Assembly: GCF_000002985.6 (NCBI RefSeq)
Contig: NC_003283.11
Coordinates: 434,001 to 498,000, forward strand
Length of the DNA: 64,000 nucleotides
Source of the DNA: Caenorhabditis elegans
Taxonomy: Eukaryota; Nematoda; Chromadorea; Rhabditida; Rhabditidae
Direction of reading: 5' to 3'
Each line of letters opens with the position of its first letter. Position 1 is the first letter of the stretch. The notes beneath the pieces were generated by a model, which worked only from the letters and a program-made list of their open reading frames with translations, was not told the DNA's origin and did no database searches. A program made the translations under genes and the position numbers. Positions 55,702-64,000 of the stretch are shown here, one piece after another.

Positions 55702-57407
55702 ATGCAAACTACCTGTGAAATCTGTGAGGTTCCGGCTCACGGGATTCATTTTGGAGCAATCACTTGCCGTGGGTGCGCTGCATTTTTTAGGTAACTTTTT
55801 TAAAATTGTTCATTTCAAATTGAAAAGTGGCAGTCAAAAACAAACAAATATTATCCAATTTTTTAAACACATTTTCCAAAAAAAAAATTTTTTTTCGATA
55901 AATTTCAATAATTGCTGCAGTTTTGAACCCCTATAATCTTCAAATACAAATATTTAAATTTAATTAAAATATAAAAAACCAGAAACGATTATAAAGAAAA
56001 AAATTCAGACGAGCCGTCAATACAAAAACAAATAGGAAAAGTTGTAAATACTCAAGTAATTGCACGAATTTCACTGGAAAATTCCCACAATGCAAAAGCT
56101 GCAGAATGAGAAAATGTATAAAAATGGGAATGATGCCGGAAAGTAAGTTTTTTGTTCTTCTCAAAAGTTTGAATATGAAAAAAAAAGAAACATTTTCAGA
56201 AGTCAAAGTGATGCAACCTATTTCCCAATCTCTGGAAATATTTGTGAGCAGACCCAATTTAATATTATTTACAAACAATTACGATAAAACTAGAAATTAC
56301 ATAGACGTCAGCAACTTGATCACCCGAGGCTTGGAAATCCTTAAACAGGGATTTCCGACGCCACTTGGGATCGGGAAAACTAATCTGGAACGAATGGCGT
56401 CGGGAGTTGAGTTTTCTACGGCTGAGAGCAAAATAGTAGATGTGGTTACGGGCAAGAGTGTTTCAATGGTTTGGGAGTTCGATTTCATTTCTACTGCAAA
56501 ATGGCTGACTCGTCTTCAAGATTTTTGTACGTTACCAATGAGAATTCAGGTATGTTTGAAACGGTTACTGTAGTTTTTGGGTGGCAGTAATATAAGGAGG
56601 CCGTGAGTTCAAATCCCTCCCCCTAGAATAACCAAGCTTTATCTACTACTGGAATATCGGTCGCTTCGGACACGGCCTAAACTAAAGCCCCGCGTGAGCA
56701 CCACAGGGAAAATTAGCATTTTTCAGATGCAACTTCTACAAACCATTTGGCACGTATGGTCCCGTATGTACAAGGTTGTAAAGTCTTCAGAGCTAAGAAA
56801 GAAACATGCTGACAGCTCAAATCTTTTTCAAGTTTTGGATCAATTTCATGTGAACTTAGGCACCACTAAATTGGATGTATCGTGGCTCACAACGTATAGC
56901 TATGAGGAAATAAAATAGTAAGTTACAGGTCTACAATGTATCATCATGCATTCTATATTCTTGAATTCAGTTTTCTATACGGCATTGACGATGATATCTA
57001 CCTACAGAGTGCAATAACTGCAGCATCAAAATTAGAATTAACAGATGTTGAGCTCACTTATATGGCTGCTCAGACTTGCTTTCAGTACGCACAGAACCGA
57101 TTCGCTGGCACGGAAATTGCCGAAGTTTGCGCCAAGTTTCAAGAGATCCTTGCCAACGATCTGCACACTTATTACACAAAAGATCATAAGAGAACCAGTA
57201 ACTATGCTGGCAAGCTGTCGCAGATGTTGAAATGTGTTCAGGAAATTCAGGTGGTTTAATGATCGTATTTCGTATATTTTATAATTCAACAATTTCTTTC
57301 AGAAATCAATCAGAACAACACGCGAGCGAACAACTATAGCTCGAACGTTTGATATTTATATTACTGATTTTTCCAACCCCGAGATGTTTATTGATAGTGG
57401 ATGTTAA
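55702..57407 (+). CDS. Nuclear hormone receptor NHR-K
   Basis: Six exons give 382 residues: 55702-55790, 56009-56142, 56200-56549, 56727-56917, 56971-57250, 57303-57407. Finger 1 is CEICEVPAHGIHFG and the P-box CRGCAAFFRR, with Gly in place of Ala or Ser; finger 2 is CKYSSNCTNFTGKFPQC with SCRMRKCIKMGMMPE. The start is only four residues before finger 1. The ligand domain shares SRPNLILFTN, YIDVSNLITRGLEIL and YAQNRFAGTEI with NHR-J, has AKWLTRLQDFCTLP and ends FIDSGC. Ancestral exons 4 and 5 are fused. Intron 3 contains a tRNA-like repeat. NHR-J and NHR-K form a clear pair, but only K keeps the intron after FFR. Confidence 0.92.
56575..56715 (+). repeat. tRNA-like repeat fragment in NHR-K intron 3
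   Basis: Contains GGCCGTGAGTTCAAATCCC, a good pol III B box, followed by CCCCTAGAATAACC and a tail with CGGTCGCTTCGGACACGGCC and AAAGCCCCGCGTGAGCACCA. The A-box end is missing or unrecognisable. Likely a truncated SINE. Confidence 0.5.
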
Positions 57408-57731
57408 AAATAAAGTTGTTGTCCAATTAAGATCAATGCTGTTGTGACAAACACAATAATTGTTTAATTTTCCATCAAAATTTTTTTTAGAGGAACATAC
57501 CAAACGTTGTCTTTAAATTGTGCTCACTATCAGAACGCATGATGTAACTCAATTTCATCCAAATAGCATACATATACTCTAACGATCTTTGTTAATGTCT
57601 ACGTATTCCCGTGCATTGTTTTGGTACGAAATTCGTGCATTTTACTATCCAGGGAATTGTTTCTCTGACAAACAAACAGCACATGTCTAGTATTCGGCCG
57701 ACTATTTTCTTTTTCTCATAACTTCACCAAT
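57408..57731. other. Spacer before the Str gene
   Basis: No gene. It should contain the NHR-K 3' end and the Str promoter; no sharp motif seen. Confidence 0.4.
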
Positions 57732-59641
57732 ATGCTATCACCGGCAGACTGGCTACTTTTTGAAGAAGACATTCAAAAACTTTGCGGCCTTGTCGCGATT
57801 TTTTCGAATTTGGTTTTAATGTATTTAATTCTTACTAAATCCCCGTTGACTCTGGGCGCTTACAAATGGCTCATGCTGTATACTGCTCTATTTGAATTGG
57901 TGTATGCCGTTTTTAACCTATTTGTTGGTCCGGTCAGTTTCTTTATAGTTTGCCTTGATTTTGATTCTGTCTGATGAGTGTTAAGCCAGCCCTTTTCATA
58001 TTCCGTTTTCTTAGTTTTGTGAATTTATTTTTCCTCGGGGAGTACACATCCGGATTGTCAATAGAGCGCGATTTAACACCTCCCCCCATCAAAAGCCATT
58101 TACTAACTGGGAGCCCGTGTTCAGGTTATCCACGCCTTTGGTTCCACCTGCATAGTATTTCAGGACATGAGTAAGTCCTTGTTTGATCGGCAAATAATCT
58201 ATGTTTCTATAAGTACGTTTTCCTTTTTTTCAAAAAAAAAGTAACCTCATAATTTCAGTAATTTTCTGTTCATTTTTCGGGGTCTCTATGGCTATTTTCG
58301 CTGTTCAATTCGTGTACCGATATGGAGCTGTGAACACGTTAGAAATTTTTTTACTGAGATTTTTCATTTACATGCTTGTTTCAGAACTTTCAAACAAAAA
58401 TACCTGTCTGGAAATAAAATCATGCTCCTCTACATTTGTCCAATAATATCTGGAATTCTTTGGGGGCTCAATGTTTGGATTTTTATGAGTCCGTCTGTAG
58501 AAAAGGCGGATTACTTACGGTGAGAGGACATTTCAGAACAGGAGTGGATGGCAATTGCAGTTTGGAAATTTTTTATCGGCACATTGCCGGTTTGCCGGGA
58601 ATTTTCAATTCCAGCAATTTGCCGGTTTGCCGTTATGCCGGGAATTTTAATTTTCGGCAAATTGTCGATTTGCCGTTTGCCCAATATCACTTTGCCAGAA
58701 GTGTTTAGAGGGATTTTTTACAAGACGGAAACAATAAACACGTTAAAAAAAAAATTTTTTTTTCATAGAATTTGAAAACTTTTGGCAATTGCCGTTTTTC
58801 CAGCAAATTCGGCGAACCAGAAATTTTTCGGTTTGCCAAATTGTCGGAAATTTTCAAATGCGACAATTTGCTGAATTCGGCGATTTGCCGGAAATTCAAA
58901 TTCCGGCAATTTGCCGATTTGCCGGAAAAATCGATTGCCGCCCACCTCTTTCAGAATATACATGGCGGAAACTTTCGGCTTGAATATCGATGAATGTACC
59001 TATTTTGGGCTCCTTTTCTGGAAAGATGATGGAATTGGAAATTTGAAGATCGGCTCATTATCATTCAATGGCGTGGTAAACATGGATCTTATTTTGGTGA
59101 GGTTTTTTTTTGAAAACGAGTTCAATTGCGGCTGACGTTTCGCGGGTTGCACATTCTCTAAAACTATGGGTTTTCAGCGACTGAAAGTCTCAGCTACAAT
59201 TCTCGTATTCAGGGTACTTCATTCGGCTGCGTTGCCTACTTTGGAATTAATTGCTACCGGTTAATCTCTCAAAAGCTCAGCACAACAGAATCCCTATCAC
59301 AAGCAACAAAAAATCTACAGCTTCAATTATTCTACGCCTTGATCGTTCAATCAGCTATTCCATGCATGTTCATGTACATCCCTGCTGCAATAATTTTTAC
59401 ATTTCCCATGATCAACATTGATCTTGATTCAAAGTATCCATTTGTATCAGTAACAATTGCCTTGTACACTGCAATTGACCCACTTCCAACAATTTTTATT
59501 ATCAAAGACTATAGAAGAGCCTTTTTCAGATTTTTATCGTGCAAAAAAGGAAATGAAGTAATTTCAAATTATTCACTCAATGGAAATGAATCTGGAGTAA
59601 GATGGAACAATACAAGAAATATCACCATAAGTACATGTTAG
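57732..59641 (+). CDS. Str-family chemoreceptor
   Basis: Six exons give 357 residues: 57732-57932, 58125-58212, 58259-58337, 58385-58519, 58955-59096, 59213-59641. Family marks: CGLVAIFSNLVLMYLILTKS, TLGAYKWLMLYTALFELVYA, GPVIHAFGST, FFGVSMAIFAVQFVYRYGAV after segment 3, ICPIISGILWGLNVW in segment 4, and TAIDPLPTIFIIKDYR at the end. Exon 2 is chosen because acceptor GTTCAG at 58119-58124 restores PVIHAFGS in phase 0; reading straight on from exon 1 meets a stop at 57972. Str proteins, such as the diacetyl receptor ODR-10, are odorant receptors of ciliated neurons. Intron 4 has GGCAATTTGCCG repeats. Confidence 0.88.
58565..58950. repeat. GGCAATTTGCCG-type repeat in Str intron 4
   Basis: Same family as 39640-40075 and 41985-42400, with CGGGAATTTTCAATTCCAGC, AGAGGGATTTTTTACAAGAC and TTTGCCGGAAATTCAAATTC words. 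Confidence 0.6.
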
Positions 59642-60633
59642 ACGACGTTGGATTTTTTAAATAATAAAACAAATTTATATTTGCACAGTTATCACACATA
59701 TTCTTGAGAAGATTCAATTACCAAATGTTACGATTAGTCGAAATTTCACACAAAGAACTAATAAACTTTGTCAGAAAATTTGAATTTCCTGATATAATTT
59801 TTCTTAATTTGAGTTTTCCGCTGAATTTTTCTCTGAAATTTTGAACATCTTGCCAATTACTTGTTTTAATTTGAGCTTCGCGCCAAAATAGTTTTTTTTT
59901 ATCAGAAAGATCGAATTTCTCGTCATATTTTTCACAAAAATTAAATTTCCTACCAAACCTGTTTGCATAAATGTTGGAGTCCGCGACACAAGTTCAAATT
60001 TTCAGCCAACATTTTTTTCTCAGAAAATTTGAACTCACAATCAGTATTAACGCCAAAAATGGTTTTGTTCTCGTAGAGTTTAAATTTCAGCCAATTTTTT
60101 TCAAAAAATTTGCAACTCCCCATTTTATTTTTCTCAAAAAATTTGAATTTCCCGCCAAATTTTTTCTCCAAAAATTACTTAGAAATTTTGAACTTTCAGT
60201 CAAAACTTTTTTCAGAAAATTTTAAGAAACTTGGCAGTTCGCCTACCGGAGGGTCTATTTTAGTGGTACAAAATATGACGATACTCCATCTTCAAATTTA
60301 AGATAAGATTGGGAATGTCAATAACCCCAAAACACTGTAACAATGCGTATTTCACAATATTTGGTATTTTTTCTCTATCTGGGTTGCCCAAGAACCAACA
60401 AAACAAATAGAAACTACTCAGTTGACCGAACTTTAGACTTTCCGTTTCACAGTCTAAACCTCCGTGTCTCTCGTCTGATTTCTCTCACCGTGACCGTCAA
60501 GTTCTCCCCTTTTCCTATTGCCTCATCTTCTAATACCTACCTTATCAACTATTTTCTGGTTTCCGTTTCCCACCATCATTCTGTGTTTTCCGAACTTTCG
60601 CAACTTTATCGATTTTTAAAATTTTGATCTAGT
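59642..60633. repeat. Spacer with degenerate GAATTTCC array
   Basis: 59760-60240 is a run of about 40-base units with TTTGAATTTCCCGCCAAA-like cores, the same family as in several receptor introns. 60340-60630 is T- and C-rich upstream sequence of NHR-L. No gene. Confidence 0.55.
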
Positions 60634-63211
60634 ATGGAGGAAACAACTTCTTGTCCGCCGTGTATAATTTGTGGCCAAAATGGTCAGGGGCATCATTTTG
60701 GGGTGATTAGTTGTAGAGCGTGTGCAGCGTTTTTCAGGTAGGACAATTTTAATAAAGTTATAAATTATTCAAAAAATGTTCCAGACGAGCCGCTGACTCA
60801 AAATGGAGCAGAATGAAATGTCTGAGCAAGTATTGCGATGGGAAAACGTAAGTACTTTTTTATATTTTTGCAACTAAATGTAATAGTAAAAAACAATGAT
60901 GTCACATACATACTACAAACTCCACTAGGTACAAAATAGAATGTACGAAGTTCAACTTTTGATATTATCAAAACAAAATTCCGCACGTATTTTGTTCTAT
61001 TTTCAGATACCACTGTAAACCGTGCCGCTTGAAAAAATGCCGAGATGTTGGGATGGATGTGTCTAGTGAGTTTTGAAATTTTGAACTTTTTTGTTTCTCA
61101 AGAAAATCAAATTTTTCGATATTTTGGCATGCAATTTTAATGAAATTATGGAAAAAATCTAAAATCTTTTTGGAGTTATCCATTTCTCAGACATTATACC
61201 CCTAAAAACAGTTTTTAGTGCTAAATATCAGTTTTTAGACCAATTTTAGATTTTTCACAATTTGCGGTCAAAGTTTTGGCAAATTGCCAAAATTTTAAAA
61301 AATACGAGCTTTTGAGGAAATTCAAAGAAATGTCGCATGTTTCGACCCCTACAATGTTTTAATACAAATAATTTAAACAAGATTAAAACATAAAATATGT
61401 CAAAAAAATTTGTCGACTTCCAAAATTATGAGTGGCAAAAACTGTGTAATTGCCACTTTTTGACAGTAAACAAAAAAATTTCAAAAAATTTTTGAAAAGT
61501 TTTTTATTATGATATTCGGTCAGTTTGCCACCATAGAAGTAGTTTTTAGAATTTACCCGACTGGCGCTACTCCACCTTTGAATTTCCAGAATTTCAACAC
61601 GACCGTGACGCCCTCCAAATTGTGCATCCCAATCGAAAACGCAAGCTTGCTCAATTGGCAGATCCTATTTTCAGTGAACCCAATTTTGTGTTCTTTTTCC
61701 CCCAGGACCGAGAAGATCTGAAACTGAAGAAGAAAAATACTTATGTTGACCTAAGCCTACTAGTTTCTCAGGCCATGGAAATCATAAAAACCGGCCCGGA
61801 AACTCCACTGGTTGCCAAGAACCAGCTGCAAAAATTGAATTTTGGATTTAACTGCATGAAGCATACAGGAATCGCAAATTTTCAAAGAATACATCTAGTG
61901 ACCAGAAAAGAAGTGACAGGCTTCTGGGAATATCATATGCTGGCAAGTGCCAAATGGCTGACCTATTTCGACGAATTTCAGCAACTGGACCAAGATGTAA
62001 AAGTATGCAATTTTTGACAATTTTACAACTAATTTTTTAAATAATTTTTCAGAGAAAAATCCTATTCGGAGTTTGGCATGTTTGGGGACGGCTCGACAAG
62101 CTGATGGGAACTGCCCTGTTCCGGATCAAAAATAAAGAGGCTAGCCTGTCCGACAGAGTGGTTGGAAATGGAATTGTAACTGATATGAATTGTGTGGTGG
62201 CCGAGACTAAATGGATGAGCCGGCTACCAGTACAGCAGTTGAGATAGTGAGTTGCGTTTTTTTTGTTAAATTTTTTTGAAGCCTGAAAATTCCAAATTGC
62301 TAGTTTTTGATATTTATGACAATCAGATTTTTTATGTGTTTTTAAGTTTTTATAATGTGCGGCAATTTTGTAATTTTTGGCATCTTTGCCAATTTTGGCA
62401 AATTTCGTAATTGCCGGTTTTCCAATTATTGGCTAATTCAGTTAGTGCTCGTTTTAAAAAAATTTTTGAATTTTTGTGGCAATTCCGGTAACTACTGGTA
62501 TTTTTAAGCCTCCGTAATTGCTGATTTTTGAAACATTTTTAGAGATCAGAATAATCATCAATTGCTGTTTTTTGAAATGTTTGGTGTTTTTGGCAATTTT
62601 GACGAATGCTGAATTTGAAGTTTTCTGCCATTGTTTTTTTTAATTTTCGACAACTTCGGCCATTTTGGCAATGGTTGAAAATTCAAAAATTATCAGAAAT
62701 AGGCAAATTCCATTTTTGAAATTTTCTGCTATTTCCTACACTTGCTAGTTTTTTTTTCATTTTTCGGTAATGAACAAATGCTATTTTTTGAAAACTTTGA
62801 CAATTTGGCAATTACATTATACAATATTTCAGTTTTATTGACGGAATTCGTGCCTGGGACCTATTTCCATTGATTGATGAGTTGCAAGCTCTAGACATAA
62901 CAGAAACCGAGCTCTCATTCATGCTCGCGCAGCTTTGCTTCCAATACGCCGCTACACGATTTGGAGGGAAAATCGCTGAAGTCATGGAAAAATTCATGGA
63001 TATTTTATCCAATAACTTGCATGACTACTACATTCAAGAAAAGATGATGCCGAGATACTCAGGACGGCTGACAAAATTGTTGAAAATTAACACCGCGATT
63101 TTGGAAAATATTAGAAACTACCGAACTCGTGCAGATATTGCCAAAGTTTTTGATGTTTTTAATTTGGAATTTTCGCATCCAGAAATGTTTTTTGATACGG
63201 GTTTTATCTGA
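60634..63211 (+). CDS. Nuclear hormone receptor NHR-L, short second finger
   Basis: Six exons give 403 residues: 60634-60737, 60785-60847, 61007-61065, 61590-62002, 62053-62246, 62833-63211. Finger 1 is [14 protein letters not shown] to [10 protein letters not shown], with Gln-Gly for the usual Ala-His. Finger 2 is [16 protein letters not shown], about five residues shorter between its inner cysteines than in NHR-A to NHR-K, and its extra intron splits it (as in NHR-I). [13 protein letters not shown] follows. Ancestral exons 3-5 are fused, and the last intron is missing. The ligand domain has [26 protein letters not shown] and [18 protein letters not shown]. Hinge region KRKRK-like basic stretch (NRKRKLAQ) may be a nuclear localisation signal. 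It is the outlier of the set. Confidence 0.9.
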
Positions 63212-63760
63212 ATTTGAATGTTTTTTTTTTATCTATTACTGTATTTATTGTGAATGTTAATTTAATTAAATAAAATTTTAAAATTCCTAGAAAGCCACTA
63301 TTATAATAAAATCATCCGAAATTCTAAAAAATCACTGAAATGAGAGAAGTAGTTCAAATCTAAGATTTAAACCAATCAGCGACGCTAGACGCTGATTGGT
63401 TGGAATATGGACGGAGCAAAGGTCTGATTGGTCTCGAGATTTACATAGTTATTCTTATAACTATTCTCCTATTTTTTCCCTCTTTTTTTGTGCTCCTCAA
63501 ATTTTTTTGAAAAAAAAAACCCGCCAACTTTCGCTGATTGGTTTCAGACTAACGAAGCAAAGCTCTGATTGGCTGCTAGTTCAAAATGTAAAAAATTCCA
63601 GCTAAGGAGTGCAAAGTAACAAATGCACAAGCAAATAAACACAAAAAACGAAACGCAGAGACAACCAGAGACACACATATTCTCACCACACTTTGCTATA
63701 TTGCTATGGGGATTCCCGCCAGAGCACAATTCTGACCACAAAATGTTGAGCCCTTTTGGC
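63212..63760. other. NHR-L to dehydrogenase spacer with CCAAT cluster
   Basis: No gene. From 63370 to 63575 CTGATTGG or its reverse CCAATCAG occurs five times, including a perfect hairpin AACCAATCAGCG / CGCTGATTGGTT at 63371-63402. This is the upstream region of the dehydrogenase gene. Confidence 0.5.
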
Positions 63761-63764
63761 TCAG

Positions 63765-63770
63765 TATAAA
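63765..63770 (+). promoter_or_regulatory. TATA box of the dehydrogenase gene
   Basis: TATAAA lies 69 bases before the ATG at 63839, in a good position for the start of a short 5' UTR. Confidence 0.55.
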
Positions 63771-63838
63771 AGTGCTTCGCTTTTCTTCCCTAGAATTTAT
63801 TATTCTCTAACTTTTTTTCGCCCACACTTTCACCAAAA

Positions 63839-64000
63839 ATGACCCGTTTTGCTGGAAAATCTGTGATTATTACTGGATCTTCAAGTGGAATCGGGCGAGC
63901 TACCGCTGTACTTTTTGCAAAAAATGGAGCCCAGGTAACAATTACTGGCAGGAATGCTGAGAAGCTGGAGGCTACCAAGAAAAAACTACTAAAAGTTGTT
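63839..64000 (+). CDS. Short-chain dehydrogenase/reductase, 5' end only
   Basis: First 54 codons, open to the window edge. MTRFAGKSVIITGSSSGIGR contains the TGxxxGxG nucleotide-binding motif of the classical short-chain dehydrogenases, following the first beta strand. FAKNGAQVTITGRNAEKLE gives the second strand with the Gly-Arg that often marks NADP preference. These are NAD(P)-dependent oxidoreductases; C. elegans has many such DHS proteins of unknown substrate. The catalytic YxxxK lies beyond the window, so the substrate cannot be guessed. Confidence 0.9.
   Translation, partial: MTRFAGKSVIITGSSSGIGRATAVLFAKNGAQVTITGRNAEKLEATKKKLLKVV

Noticed and set aside
57933-57976. Premature stop in the Str gene
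   Set aside because: The donor CCG/GTCAGT at 57933 and acceptor at 58124 remove it and restore the conserved PVIHAFGS.
1-64000. Retrovirus-like or other large autonomous transposons
   Set aside because: I found no reverse transcriptase, integrase, helicase or transposase motif in any frame; only short non-autonomous elements are visible.

Overview
The window looks like nuclear DNA from a chromosome arm of Caenorhabditis, very probably C. elegans or a close relative. The evidence is AT-rich sequence, many introns of about 45-60 bases ending in TTTCAG, start codons often just after a TTTCAG-type acceptor (as in SL1 trans-splicing), and nematode-specific families: supplementary nuclear hormone receptors, Str-superfamily chemoreceptors, C6-domain proteins and UNC-93-like membrane proteins. 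No gene symbol could be assigned with certainty.

Layout. 0.2-2.7 kb: a secreted multi-C6-domain protein on the plus strand. 3.6-7.0 kb: an UNC-93-like membrane protein on the minus strand, with a small secreted peptide gene nested in its largest intron on the other strand. 7.8-15.2 kb: three tandem minus-strand Srh-like receptors with nearly identical exon architecture, separated by pyrimidine-rich tandem arrays and carrying hairpin repeats in intron 1. 16.0-16.4 kb: a 90-residue helical protein of unknown family. 17.5-33.4 kb: five plus-strand nuclear receptors (NHR-A to NHR-E). 33.6-40.6 kb: an Srbc receptor, an Srbc pseudogene split by a palindromic element, and an Srt receptor, with several mobile palindromes between. 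40.8-57.4 kb: six more receptors (NHR-F to NHR-K; H on the minus strand). 57.7-59.6 kb: a Str receptor. 60.6-63.2 kb: NHR-L. From 63.8 kb: the 5' end of a short-chain dehydrogenase, cut by the window edge. The letters NHR-A to NHR-L are labels for this answer only.

The twelve receptors share one ancestral eight-exon plan with intron phases 2,1,0,0,0,2,0. Their order (A/B; C/D/E; F/G; H/I; J/K; L) follows similarity, so the array grew by local duplication. Later changes include loss of introns, a GC-AG intron in NHR-D, an altered DNA-recognition helix in NHR-J and a shortened second zinc finger in NHR-L. The 3.1-kb gap after NHR-B holds upstream-type blocks with no receptor after them, which look like a ghost of a lost copy. 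The genes are separate transcription units: chemoreceptors should act at sensory-neuron membranes and the receptors in nuclei. I see no pathway that joins them.

Much of the rest is repeat: palindromic MITE-like elements (one with an 8-bp target duplication), tRNA-derived repeats, and degenerate arrays of about 20-45-bp units. I found no CRISPR array, rRNA or convincing functional tRNA.
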